Shown: piece after piece, positions 30,813-40,132 of the stretch
How positions within the stretch are numbered: the stretch's first letter is position 1
How the letters are laid out: each line of letters begins with the position of its first letter
Source: Bdellovibrio sp.
Lineage (GTDB): Bacteria > Bdellovibrionota > Bacteriovoracia > Bacteriovoracales > Bacteriovoracaceae
Assembly (NCBI GenBank): GCA_020720455.1
Contig: DYOQ01000014.1
Span: 10,469-54,925 of the forward strand
Direction of reading: 5' to 3'
Length of the DNA stretch: 44,457 nt
Notes under the pieces: generated by a model
The model's database searches: none
The model's input: the letters and a program-made list of their open reading frames with translations, nothing else
What the model was told of the DNA's origin: nothing
Made by a program: the position numbers and the translations under genes

Positions 30813-31804
30813 AAATTATTCTGATAATTTTTGTCACCCTATTTTTTTTTTCGTGTGGAACTTCTCAGCAAAAGAGTGACGAGTTGACTTCGCAAGATAA
30901 AAATAAGCAAGATGATGTTTACGTTGGTGTTGTTGATGTGACGAATACAGGGCCTAGGTTAAGCGTTCCAGATGTAGATGTAGGTGGTGCTAAAATTTAT
31001 GATACGGCCGCAATAAAAGGGGAGACGAGACGTGATCGTGTTCCAGTTTTGGCCATGGTATTTGGGCCAGGTCTTTTTAGAATTGTGGGCCATTTGTCGT
31101 TGCTTAGAGAGTTAAAACAAGAAGAGATTAAAATAAATATAGTTTCAGGAACAGGACTAGGAGCATTCGTCGCAGCTTTTTTCGCTCTAGGGATGACGTC
31201 AGAAAAGATGGAGTGGGTATTCTATAATTTTATTCGAGAAACAGTTAATGACGTTCCGTTTTCTAAAAGTTGGAGAAATAAAGCCGAGGAGTTGTTGATT
31301 AGACATATCGACAATAAAGAGTTGATTATTTCAAATATCTTGCTTGCGGTTCCAGTGTTTGACAAAATTAGTAGAAAACATGTTTATATGACGAGAGGAG
31401 ATTTTAAAAGTTATTTGCTTAAGAACCTTGAAATTGAAATCGGTGATGGTGGCGATTATGCGTCTGCGTTTATGTTTGGCCCATTTTATAACCCAAGCTT
31501 CTTTAGAGGTAAAGGTGCAGACATAGTGATGGGTATTGATGTGCTTGGTACTAGCGTTAATCTTGTTTCGCTAAATGAATATCTTTTTGGTTCTCTCTCA
31601 AGAATTTCTAGTATAATGGGTAAACAGAGTAAGTCCCTAGATCTTTATTATGCTGTTAATTTAGGTGATGGGCCACTTGATGCTAGAGAGAGTATTCCAA
31701 TGTACAATCAGCTTGGTCAAGAGGCGAGAGTAGCTTTCATGAAAGAGATTAAAGAGAAGATTCAGAAGTGGAGAGAGGGATTAGATAAAGAGGTTACGGA
31801 ATGA
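30809..31804 (+). CDS. Patatin-like lipoprotein lacking the catalytic serine
   Basis: A 331-residue lipoprotein (hydrophobic leader, FFSC with Cys16). From residue 78 it follows the patatin phospholipase fold: strand VPVLAMVFGPG as oxyanion loop, helix FRIVGHLSLLREL, and the nucleophile elbow INIVSGTGLGAFVAAFFALG. Patatins have GxSxG there; here it is G114-T-G-L-G118, so the serine is replaced by Gly116. No obvious patatin DG(A/G) motif follows. It is therefore probably a non-enzymatic envelope protein. TTG start in a 4-nt overlap with xseB; its own stop overlaps the PBP start by 4 nt, which links it to peptidoglycan synthesis. Confidence 0.75.
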   Translation: MKIILIIFVTLFFFSCGTSQQKSDELTSQDKNKQDDVYVGVVDVTNTGPRLSVPDVDVGGAKIYDTAAIKGETRRDRVPVLAMVFGPGLFRIVGHLSLLRELKQEEIKINIVSGTGLGAFVAAFFALGMTSEKMEWVFYNFIRETVNDVPFSKSWRNKAEELLIRHIDNKELIISNILLAVPVFDKISRKHVYMTRGDFKSYLLKNLEIEIGDGGDYASAFMFGPFYNPSFFRGKGADIVMGIDVLGTSVNLVSLNEYLFGSLSRISSIMGKQSKSLDLYYAVNLGDGPLDARESIPMYNQLGQEARVAFMKEIKEKIQKWREGLDKEVTE

Positions 31805-34542
31805 AGTTTTTTTTAAAGATAACTATAGCTTTAGTTTTTATTGGAATTTTAGGGGCAGGTTTTGTTGCAAGCCTTTTGTATTATTTTTCTCTTGATCTTC
31901 CCAAAATATCAACTCTCGCAGATTATCGTCCAGCCTTATCGTCTAAAATTTTAGCAAAAGATGGGACGGTTCTTGCAGATATCGGTCTTCAAAAAAGAGA
32001 TGTTGTTAGTATAGATGAGGTGCCTGAAAGACTTGTGAATGCTTATTTGGCAGCAGAAGATGACAATTTTTATAATCATCAAGGTATAGATTATGTAGGG
32101 ATAACTAGAGCGATGTTTAAAAATCTTCAGGCAGGCAAGATTGTCCAAGGCGGTAGTACAATTACTCAGCAAGTTGCCAAGTCTTTGTTGTTAACAAGAG
32201 AGAGAAAATTTTCTAGAAAAATAAAAGAGTTGTTACTTGCGTGGAGAATAGAGAATAAGTTTTCAAAGCGAGAGATTCTTCATTTGTACTTGAATCAAGA
32301 GTACTTGGGTGGTGGATATTATGGAGTAAAAAGTGCGTTTAAGGGGTACTTTGGGAAAGAACTAGAGGAGGCAACGATAGCGGAGTGTGCGATTGTCGCA
32401 GGTCTTCTTGTAGCGCCTGGGAAATATTCTCCATATGTTCATCCAGAGTACGCTAAGCAAAGGCAGCTGTATGTTCTTGGGAGAATGTTAGATGGCGGTA
32501 AAATTACGCAGGCTGAATATGAATCTGCAAAAAATGAAAATATAAAGTATAGGTTACGTAGAGGTGGCGATTTTAAAGCTGGATATTTCACTGACTGGGT
32601 AAGAAGAAGAATGATTGAGCTTGTCGGAGAAGAACCATTTTTAACTAATGGGTTTAAAGTTACCACTACATTAGATTGGGACTTACAACAAGTTGCGGAA
32701 AGAGCTGTTCTTAATGGTGCAAAAGAGACAGATAAAAGGCAGGGCTATAAAGGTCATTTGGGGAATCTTGAGAATGATGAAGCGATAAGAAATTATGAAG
32801 TTGAGATGAGGAAAAATTTATTTATCGATAAATCTAATTATTTTACAATCGGAGCTGAGTATAAAAAAGTTTTTGAGATTGAGTTCGATGAGAAAAAATA
32901 TAGTGACATGCAAGCTGCACAGAAATTACTTGCCGAAAAAAAGAACAACGGAGTTTTTGTACCTGGAAATATCAAAGGTGATCAGCTTCATTCATTGATT
33001 ATTAAAGGTGAGAGTTATGAAGCTGTAGTTATCGATGTTAGCAACGATAAACGGATGGTGTATGTATCGATAGGTGGATTAAGAGGGATTGTTCCGTATG
33101 ATGGGTTTAAGTGGGCCCATGAACGTGTTATTAAGGATTCTCAAAATTTTTATCCTTATGTAACAAAACCTTCATCTATCTTAAAAAGAGGAGAGAAGGT
33201 TCTTGTTAGGATTGATGATTTGGAAGCATCTGCGTGGAACCATTTTTATAAAAATTATAAAGATCAAATTAAAGATAACAATGTTATTAAGGATGTTAAA
33301 GAAGAAAAGTTCTTGCTCTGTACATTGGATCAAGAACCAGAAGTGCAAACAACTTTGCTTTCACTATCACCACAAAACGGAGAGATTAAGGCATTCGTTG
33401 GTGGAACATCTTTTGATAAGAGTAAGTTTGATAGAATTTTACAGGCGCGGAGGCAGCCTGGTTCTTCCTTTAAACCTTTTATCTATGCAGCGGCCCTTGA
33501 AAACGGGTTTACTCCAACTTCAATTCTGATCGATTCTCCAGAAGCGCTTCTGGCCGGGCTAGATGAGTCTCTTAGCTGGAAGCCAAGTAACTATGATGGA
33601 CAGTTTCTAGGGGCAATAACACTTCGGAATTCGCTTGAGGTTAGTAGGAACGTTACAACTATTAAACTTGCTTCAGAGGTTGGTGTAAAAAAGATTTTAG
33701 ATTTTGCTGATAGGATTTGTTTAAATGCAAAGATTGAACCAAACCTTGGGTTATCTCTTGGGTCGTTTGGTGTATCGATGATGGATCTTGTCTCAAGTTA
33801 TGGAATTTTTCCAAATAGAGGAAGGGTGGTTGAACCAAAATCGATAATTTCAATAGTTGATCGCGAGGGAAATAGTTACGAGATAATAGAGAATGAAAAA
33901 GAAAAAATGATTACTAATCGCACAGCTTTGTTAAATGCAGAATCTTCAAAAAAAGATGGAGGTAGTGATGCTGCCGAAAGCGCTAGTGGTAAGAATGAAG
34001 GGAATACTTTTTATGTAACACTTGAAGGACATCAAGTTTACGATGCGAGGCTTTCTTATATTATGACAGACCTACTTAGAGGTGTAATTAAGCATGGTAC
34101 CGGAAAGGCTGCAAACGGGATTAGTGGTTTCATTGGAGGAAAAACTGGAACAACCAATAATTATGTTGATGCATGGTTTGTTGGGTTTTCTCATAATTTA
34201 GTGACGGGTGTGTGGTCGGGCTTTGATGATAACAGTACTCTTGGTTGGGCCGAGACTGGTGCGAAGGCCTCTTTGCCGGTTTGGATAACGTTTATGAGAG
34301 CAGGTATTGATAAGTATGGAGAGCAAGATTTTTTTACTCCAAAAGGAATTGTTAATGTCAAAATAGATAAAAAAACTGGGCAGTTGTATAGAGGCGGAAA
34401 AGAGCAGCCTTTTGTTGAGGCTTTTGTTGAGGGAACAGAGCCAGGTGCTGATGGCAATGGTTCTGCTATTAGTGGCGGTCAAAAAAAGAAAGATGATGAT
34501 GACTCTGTCTTAAGTGAAGAAGACTACTACAATTTTCAATAA
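31801..34542 (+). CDS. Class A penicillin-binding protein (PBP1A family)
   Basis: A bifunctional peptidoglycan synthase of 913 residues. One N-terminal membrane helix (5-29), then the GT51 glycosyltransferase with catalytic Glu86 (AEDDNFYNHQGID), GGSTITQQ (117-124) and the KELLLAWRIE...EILHLYLNQ motifs. An OB-like insert lies between the domains (about 330-480). The transpeptidase has SSFK with Ser555, SRN (615-617) and KTGT (781-784). The last 30 or so residues are disordered and acidic. All catalytic motifs are intact. It overlaps the dead patatin-like lipoprotein gene by ATGA. Confidence 0.95.
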   Translation: MKFFLKITIALVFIGILGAGFVASLLYYFSLDLPKISTLADYRPALSSKILAKDGTVLADIGLQKRDVVSIDEVPERLVNAYLAAEDDNFYNHQGIDYVGITRAMFKNLQAGKIVQGGSTITQQVAKSLLLTRERKFSRKIKELLLAWRIENKFSKREILHLYLNQEYLGGGYYGVKSAFKGYFGKELEEATIAECAIVAGLLVAPGKYSPYVHPEYAKQRQLYVLGRMLDGGKITQAEYESAKNENIKYRLRRGGDFKAGYFTDWVRRRMIELVGEEPFLTNGFKVTTTLDWDLQQVAERAVLNGAKETDKRQGYKGHLGNLENDEAIRNYEVEMRKNLFIDKSNYFTIGAEYKKVFEIEFDEKKYSDMQAAQKLLAEKKNNGVFVPGNIKGDQLHSLIIKGESYEAVVIDVSNDKRMVYVSIGGLRGIVPYDGFKWAHERVIKDSQNFYPYVTKPSSILKRGEKVLVRIDDLEASAWNHFYKNYKDQIKDNNVIKDVKEEKFLLCTLDQEPEVQTTLLSLSPQNGEIKAFVGGTSFDKSKFDRILQARRQPGSSFKPFIYAAALENGFTPTSILIDSPEALLAGLDESLSWKPSNYDGQFLGAITLRNSLEVSRNVTTIKLASEVGVKKILDFADRICLNAKIEPNLGLSLGSFGVSMMDLVSSYGIFPNRGRVVEPKSIISIVDREGNSYEIIENEKEKMITNRTALLNAESSKKDGGSDAAESASGKNEGNTFYVTLEGHQVYDARLSYIMTDLLRGVIKHGTGKAANGISGFIGGKTGTTNNYVDAWFVGFSHNLVTGVWSGFDDNSTLGWAETGAKASLPVWITFMRAGIDKYGEQDFFTPKGIVNVKIDKKTGQLYRGGKEQPFVEAFVEGTEPGADGNGSAISGGQKKKDDDDSVLSEEDYYNFQ

Positions 34543-34614
34543 TTTAATTAAATAACCAACAAAAAAGGTTCATTTATCAAAAAACCTTCCGATACGAAGT
34601 TAAGAGGGTTAGTT

Positions 34615-35532
34615 GTGAAAATTAACAAGGATAAATTGAAGTCGTTAGTCTGTTCGAGTTGGTTTGTTCCAGTTCTGGCATCAGTTGCACTTCACTTAGT
34701 TTTTTTTGGAATTAATCTCAAGAACGGTGTGGAAAATTTCTTAAGCAAAGCACCTGTAGCTCAAAAAAGTAAAATGATAAAGATTGTTTATCTTGATAAG
34801 AAAACAGTTTTGGAAAAAAACCAGATTGTAAATACTGAACAGACTGGGAAAAATGATTTGGAGAAAGAGAGTAGATTTCTTGGTAAAACGACACAGAGTT
34901 TTGATAGAGAGACAATCTCGCGAAAAGTTGGCGAATTTCAAGAAGCTTCAAAAGGAAAACAAGGTAGTGCCGAACTAGCTGAAAAAGTTGTTAAAAATGA
35001 GGTGTTTAAAGAAAAGATTAAAAAAATGTCGTTAAACGATCTTTCGTTGCATAAAAGTTATGAAGAGTTGCTAACTAAAAGTACCGCCGCAAAATTAGCA
35101 TCTCTTGGGACAATTGGCGGTGTTAGTGCAAAAGCTAGCTCCGGACAGAGTAACGACTATATAGACGATGTACCACTGGGAGATTTGACTAGAGTAAACA
35201 CTAATGAGTACCGTTTTTTTGGTTTTTATGACAGGATTAGAAAAAAGTTAGAACAGTTTTGGGGTAGCACTTTAAAAGAGAAGGCCGGAGAACTATATAA
35301 AACCGGTCGAAGATTGCCAGCAAGTGTTGATAGGATTACCTCTTTAAAAGTTACTATTGATAAAGAAGGAAATATCGTAGATATTGCTATCAAAGGAACA
35401 AGTGGTGTTGCTGAGCTTGACGAAGCGGCCGTTGAGTCATTTAACAAAGCCGGCCCATTTCCGAACCCACCAGTCGAACTTGTAAAAAATGGGCAAGTAG
35501 ACATTGAGTGGGGATTTGTTGTTAAGAGTTAA
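34615..35532 (+). CDS. TonB/TolA-type envelope-spanning protein
   Basis: A 305-residue protein with one N-terminal membrane helix (about 17-33), a long polar Lys/Glu-rich periplasmic linker (to about 195) and a C-terminal TonB-like domain (about 200-305: YDRIRKKLEQFW, SLKVTIDKEGNIVDIAIKGTSG, LDEAAVESFNKAGPFPNPP). Such proteins pass proton-motive energy to outer-membrane receptors or act like TolA. The Pro-rich linker of classical TonB is absent, so TolA-like or gliding-type (AgmX-like) use is equally possible. The GTG start has GAGGG 5-6 nt upstream. exbB/exbD are not seen nearby. Confidence 0.8.
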   Translation: MKINKDKLKSLVCSSWFVPVLASVALHLVFFGINLKNGVENFLSKAPVAQKSKMIKIVYLDKKTVLEKNQIVNTEQTGKNDLEKESRFLGKTTQSFDRETISRKVGEFQEASKGKQGSAELAEKVVKNEVFKEKIKKMSLNDLSLHKSYEELLTKSTAAKLASLGTIGGVSAKASSGQSNDYIDDVPLGDLTRVNTNEYRFFGFYDRIRKKLEQFWGSTLKEKAGELYKTGRRLPASVDRITSLKVTIDKEGNIVDIAIKGTSGVAELDEAAVESFNKAGPFPNPPVELVKNGQVDIEWGFVVKS

Positions 35533-35549
35533 CCATTTGCTTATGAGTT

Positions 35550-36482
35550 ATGATAGTAGTAAACAGCATAGATGACATTGATTCAAAAGAATATGTTGGT
35601 ATTGGCTTAACTGTTGGTAATTTTGATGGGCTACATCTTGGCCATCAAGAGTTTATTGGAAAAATGGTTGTGAGTTGTGAACAAAACGGATTGTTGCCTG
35701 TTACAATGAGCTTTAAACCACATCCAGTAATGATTCTTCGGCCACAAGAAAACTTTTTAATAAACAGCTACGAAGAAAGGGCCCATTTAATAGAAGCTCT
35801 TGGAGTAAAATATTTGGTTGAGTTTCCGTTTAACCGAGACGTAAGTAGTTTGCCGCCTGGTGCATTTCTTGATCGCTATATTATTTCAAATTCAAAAGTT
35901 AGGAAACTTTTTTTAGGATTTGATTTTGCCTTTGGTGCGAATAAGAGTGGTGGCCACTTATTTATTAAAAATTATTGTAAAGATAAAGAGATTACTGTTG
36001 AGTTTCAACAGCAATATTTCATTAACAATAAAGCAGTTTCTTCTACGACAATTAGGGATTCCATTAGAAGCGGAGATGTTGCTCTTGCAAGTAGATTGCT
36101 TGATCGGCCCTTTTACCTTTCTGGGAGCGTAGTAAAAGGAGATGGTAGAGGTAGGCTTCTTGGTTTCCCAACTGCTAATATAGGTGAATTGGCCGGAAGA
36201 GTTGTTCCGAGTGAAGGTGTTTATGTTACTTGTACGTATTATCAAAATAAAAAATATGACTCGATAACAAATGTAGGAAAAAACCCAACGTTTCTTTCTA
36301 GTGATACCACTCGTGTAGAAACTCATTTGTTTGATTTTGATCGCGATGTCTACGGAGAGAAAATCAAGGTTGAATTTCTAAAAAAAATTCGAGATGAAAA
36401 AAAATTCTCCTCGGCGAACGAATTGGTAGCGCAAATTAAGGTGGATATTGAAAATGCTAAAATTTTTCATGGGCAAGTATGA
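35550..36482 (+). CDS. ribF: Bifunctional riboflavin kinase / FMN adenylyltransferase
   Basis: RibF makes FMN and FAD from riboflavin. The 310-residue protein has the N-terminal adenylyltransferase (TVGNFDGLHLGHQ near 22-34, LFLGFDFAFGANKSG near 116) and the C-terminal flavokinase (GSVVKGDGRGRLLGFPTANI near 192-211, then YGEKIKVEFLKKIRDEKKF). Length is typical. No FMN riboswitch is visible in the 17-nt gap upstream. Its stop overlaps the aroE-like start by 4 nt (ATGA). Confidence 0.95.
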   Translation: MIVVNSIDDIDSKEYVGIGLTVGNFDGLHLGHQEFIGKMVVSCEQNGLLPVTMSFKPHPVMILRPQENFLINSYEERAHLIEALGVKYLVEFPFNRDVSSLPPGAFLDRYIISNSKVRKLFLGFDFAFGANKSGGHLFIKNYCKDKEITVEFQQQYFINNKAVSSTTIRDSIRSGDVALASRLLDRPFYLSGSVVKGDGRGRLLGFPTANIGELAGRVVPSEGVYVTCTYYQNKKYDSITNVGKNPTFLSSDTTRVETHLFDFDRDVYGEKIKVEFLKKIRDEKKFSSANELVAQIKVDIENAKIFHGQV

Positions 36483-37171
36483 GGCTTGCTTTAATTGGAA
36501 AAAATATTTCTCATTCCAAATCAAAAATTGTTTACGAAGAGCTATTAAATAAAAAAATTGAATACAATCTTGTTGATTGTAAACTTGAAAGTGATATTCC
36601 AAGTGCTAAAGATTTATTTTTAAAATATGATGGCGTTAGCATTACATCTCCATATAAAAAACATTTTGTTGATAGCGCTCCAGTCCTAATTGACAAGGCA
36701 TTTGCTTGTTTAGGTGCGGTTAATTGTCTTAGAAGTGTGAACGGAAAAATAGAAGGAATTAATACGGATTATCTTGCAGTCAAAGAGATAATCTCTGATT
36801 TGATTTTGAAATTCGGACAACTGGATGTTGTTATTCTTGGCAATGGCATTATGTCTAACATAACAAAGATGTGTCTTGCTAATCTCGGTGTTCCGATTCA
36901 AGTTTTTTATAGAGGTAAGCATGGAGATATCTCTACATTAGATCTGAGTGATAAAATATTTTTGTCAAAAGAGAGAACTCCGATCGTAATCAATTGTTGT
37001 TCGCGTGATTTTGTTTTCAGAGGTAAGTTGCCGAAAAATTCAATTTTCTGGGATCATAACTATGATATGAACTCTCATGCGTTATTAGTTAAACAAGCTA
37101 TATTTTATCTTGATGGAATGAGTCTGTTAAAAAAACAGGCTTTGCACGCTCTTTCTTTCTGGGGTTTTTAG
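36479..37171 (+). CDS. Divergent shikimate dehydrogenase (AroE-like)
   Basis: AroE reduces 3-dehydroshikimate with NADPH. The N-terminal half keeps family motifs: LIGKNISHSKSK at 5-16, the catalytic Lys in SITSPYKK near 54-61, AVNCLR and GINTDY. The Rossmann part is weaker: the GxGGxx nucleotide loop reads GNGIMS. The C-terminus ends QALHALSFWGF, about 15 residues earlier than most AroE proteins. At 230 residues it is short (usual about 270). Its stop codon shares bases with the Walker B codons of the truncated ATPase, so the 3' end may have been trimmed by that insertion. It could be an AroE paralogue with altered cofactor use. Confidence 0.75.
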   Translation: MRLALIGKNISHSKSKIVYEELLNKKIEYNLVDCKLESDIPSAKDLFLKYDGVSITSPYKKHFVDSAPVLIDKAFACLGAVNCLRSVNGKIEGINTDYLAVKEIISDLILKFGQLDVVILGNGIMSNITKMCLANLGVPIQVFYRGKHGDISTLDLSDKIFLSKERTPIVINCCSRDFVFRGKLPKNSIFWDHNYDMNSHALLVKQAIFYLDGMSLLKKQALHALSFWGF

Positions 37172-37185
37172 ATGAAATTTCATGG

Positions 37186-38280
37186 ATGGCATCGGGTTGT
37201 GCGGATTTTTCGGGCCAGTTGAAAATTGTTTGGGATACACAATTCAAGAAAAATAAAAAATTAAGACTAGTACTTTGCGGTAGCGTATCTTCTTGGATAG
37301 AGGAAAACATTTTGAATAGCACCGATTTTATGGGCAGAGTGTCGCTTGTCATAACGTTGCCTGAGTTGCCACTGATGTACTGCAATCTTTTTTGGGGCAA
37401 ACGATCTGAAAGAATTTCGACTAAAGAAAAATTAAAAATTCTTTCAATTACGGGAGGAGTGCCGCGATACTTGGAAGAAATAAATCCTTTGGAAAGCGCA
37501 GAGAAAAACATCGTTGACCTGTGCTTTACTCAAAGTGGACTTTTGTTTAATGAGTTCGATACTATTTTTCATGATATTTTCAATAAAAGGGCCACAATAT
37601 ACAAAAAAATTACAATGAGTCTTGTTAATGGTCCCAGAAATTTTTCAGAAATTTGTCATGAACTAAGGATTGATCCTAATGGTGTTATCACAAAATACTT
37701 GAGTGATCTTGAATCGTCAGGATTTGTAAGAAAGGAATATGCATGGCAGCTGAGTAGTGGAAAAATTACATCAAAGAGCGGTAGATATAGGCTGTCGGAT
37801 AACTATGTGCGATTTTACCTTAAATATATTTCTACTCATGCTGAAAAAATAAAACGAGGGATTTTCAAACTAAAATCAATAGAAGAACTGCCACAGGTTG
37901 AGTCAATTATGGGCCTACAGTTTGAAAATTTAATTTTGAACAATTTACCTTTGCTAATCGACATACTTAAAATCGCTCCCTCGTCAATCGTGCAAGCAGG
38001 TCCGTATTTTCAGAAAGCAAACTCTAGACAAAAAGCGTGTCAGATTGATCTGCTTATACAAACAAAGAATACCTTGTACGTGTGTGAAGTTAAATTCAGA
38101 AATAAAATTGGACAAGAAGCTATAGATGAGGTTAAACAAAAAATTGAAAATTTAAAAACTAATAAAAAACATAGCATACGCCCAATCTTGATTTATGCTG
38201 GTGAGTTAGCTGAGGTCGTCAATGATGCGGATTATTTTGATGAGATTGTTGATCTGGGTAGGTTTTTAGAAGCTAAATAG
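37186..38280 (+). pseudogene. 5'-truncated AAA/DUF234-type ATPase lacking the P-loop
   Basis: Known members of this ATPase family (AAA_14/archaeal-type ATPase plus DUF234) begin with GRRRxGK(S/T) about 130 residues before Walker B. Here recognisable sequence starts at Walker B itself (FLDEISWMASG): the D-E codons lie at 37171-37176, on top of the aroE stop, and the frame is open only from 37114. The rest is full length and well kept: LRLVLCGSVSSWIEENIL, GVPRYLEEINP, a winged-helix region, RLSDNYVRFYLKYI and a nuclease-like end (CQIDLLIQTKNTLYVCEVKF). No ribosome binding site precedes ATG 37186. It is best read as a decapitated, horizontally acquired gene. Confidence 0.8.
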
Positions 38281-38443
38281 GAAGAGCTATCTCATAGCAA
38301 AGCACTCTTGTATTATGTTCACAAAAGATACGCAGCAATGAAAGAACGATAATAATTACATGACAATCATTAAAGCTAATAATTCAGCTTCCGAAGAGTT
38401 ATCAAGATATAAATATTTCGTATTTGTGTGAGGGAGGACTGAT

Positions 38444-40123
38444 ATGTTTAGACCTGAATTTGCTGAAGTGATTCAGCAGACAGGGATGATCCCACTTAGA
38501 GATTTAAAACCTCTGATGAATAATGCGGATGCTCGTGACATTACGGAGCTCAAGCTTCTTCAGTTAGCTTTTTTTGATGATATTAAGTTTGCGAAACAAA
38601 TTGCAGCGACATATAAGATGACTTTTATAGACTTGGCCGGTGCCAAAATTCCGGATAAGACTATTCAGCTAATTAAAAAAACTCAAGTTATTAAATATAG
38701 ATGTATACCGATTCAAAAAACAGCAAAGTCTGTTAGTGTCGCAGTCTTTGATCCGACGATTGCGGATTTAAAGGCAGAGCTTAAAAAGGTGTTTCAGCAC
38801 CCAGTTGAAGTAATTGTAACCAACCTGTCATCTTGGCAAAAACTTTACTCTAGAGCTAAGCATACGCTTGAAGAGATTATGAGTTCTATTGAAGAGGTTA
38901 AGCCAGATAATCATGACGAAAAGACTATTGAGGTGAAGGTTGAAGATATTGGTGCGGATGTTATTCATCACGTAAATAAGTTACTGGCCGATGCATATGT
39001 AAGAGGGGCCAGCGATATTCATATTGAACCATACGAAGATATTTTTAGAATTAGGTTTCGGCTAGATGGTGAGTTGTTTGAGTATGAACGGCCAAACATA
39101 AATATGATGTTGCCGATTATTTCTCGAGCTAAAATCATGGCCCAGCTAGATATTTCTGAAAGAAGAAAACCACAAGATGGAAGAATTAAGCTACTAATCG
39201 CTGGTGAGCCAGTAGATTACAGGGTTTCATCTTTACCAACTTTGTTTGGTGAAAAAATAGTTATGAGGATTTTGGATCAGTCAAATTTGCAACTAGATAT
39301 GACCCAGCTTGGATTTGAAAAAAATCAATTGGAAGTTTTTAAGAATGGAATTTTTCAACCATACGGAATGTGTCTTGTTACTGGTCCAACTGGTTCTGGA
39401 AAAACGACGACGTTATATTCAGCTTTGGCTGAACTTAATCAGATAAACACAAATATTTCGACTGCTGAAGATCCAGTTGAGTTTAATCTCTCAGGCATCA
39501 ATCAAGTTAACGTTAAAAAAGATATTGGTTTTACTTTTGCGGCAGCACTTAAAGCTTTTTTGCGGCAAGACCCAGATGTAATCATGGTTGGTGAGATTAG
39601 AGATTTTGAAACTGGAGAGATCGCGATTGAAGCGGCCCTGACTGGCCACTTAGTTCTTTCAACATTGCATACTAACGATGCGCCATCTACTGTAACAAGA
39701 TTAGTTAATATGGGAATAGAGCCATTCCTTGTTACTGGTGCTGTGAACGTTGTAGTGGCCCAAAGACTTTGCAGGAAAATTTGTTCTGAGTGTAAGGAAG
39801 AAGATAAAAGAATAACGGTTGATGAGTTTGTTGCTGCAGGTATTTCACGAAAGTCAGCAGAAAAACTTAAGATTTATAGAGGGAAAGGGTGCCCACATTG
39901 TAATGGTACTGGTTACAAAGGTCGAGTCGCAATTTATGAGGTTATGGAGATGACTCCTGCTGTAAAAATGTTAATTATTCAGCGTTGTTCAAATGACGAG
40001 GTTAAAAGACAGGCAATAAGAGATGGTATGAAGACTCTAAGAATGTCAGCACTAACAAAATTGGCCCAAGGTGTGACTACTTTTGAAGAGGTGATTACGA
40101 ACTCGAGCTCGGATAAATTGTAG
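38444..40123 (+). CDS. pilB: Type IV pilus assembly ATPase PilB
   Basis: PilB powers pilus extension. The 559-residue protein has an N-terminal GSPII_E_N domain (1-140), a second N-terminal region, and the secretion ATPase core: Walker A GPTGSGKTTT at 314-323, the Asp box TAEDPVEF, Walker B VIMVGEIRDFET and the His box TLHTND. Four cysteines (CRKICSEC...CPHC) make the zinc-binding element typical of PilB/GspE. GGGAGGA precedes the ATG. The 163-nt gap upstream separates it from the truncated ATPase, without a clear promoter. Confidence 0.95.
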   Translation: MFRPEFAEVIQQTGMIPLRDLKPLMNNADARDITELKLLQLAFFDDIKFAKQIAATYKMTFIDLAGAKIPDKTIQLIKKTQVIKYRCIPIQKTAKSVSVAVFDPTIADLKAELKKVFQHPVEVIVTNLSSWQKLYSRAKHTLEEIMSSIEEVKPDNHDEKTIEVKVEDIGADVIHHVNKLLADAYVRGASDIHIEPYEDIFRIRFRLDGELFEYERPNINMMLPIISRAKIMAQLDISERRKPQDGRIKLLIAGEPVDYRVSSLPTLFGEKIVMRILDQSNLQLDMTQLGFEKNQLEVFKNGIFQPYGMCLVTGPTGSGKTTTLYSALAELNQINTNISTAEDPVEFNLSGINQVNVKKDIGFTFAAALKAFLRQDPDVIMVGEIRDFETGEIAIEAALTGHLVLSTLHTNDAPSTVTRLVNMGIEPFLVTGAVNVVVAQRLCRKICSECKEEDKRITVDEFVAAGISRKSAEKLKIYRGKGCPHCNGTGYKGRVAIYEVMEMTPAVKMLIIQRCSNDEVKRQAIRDGMKTLRMSALTKLAQGVTTFEEVITNSSSDKL

Positions 40124-40132
40124 AGGTAGTTT

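Noticed and set aside
34543-34614. Terminator after the PBP gene
   Set aside because: Only an AAGGTT/AACCTT stem with a 12-nt AT-rich loop and no T-run.
37114-37185. Upstream codons of the ATPase as a true N-terminus
   Set aside because: They are out-of-frame aroE coding sequence with no family similarity before FLDEISW.
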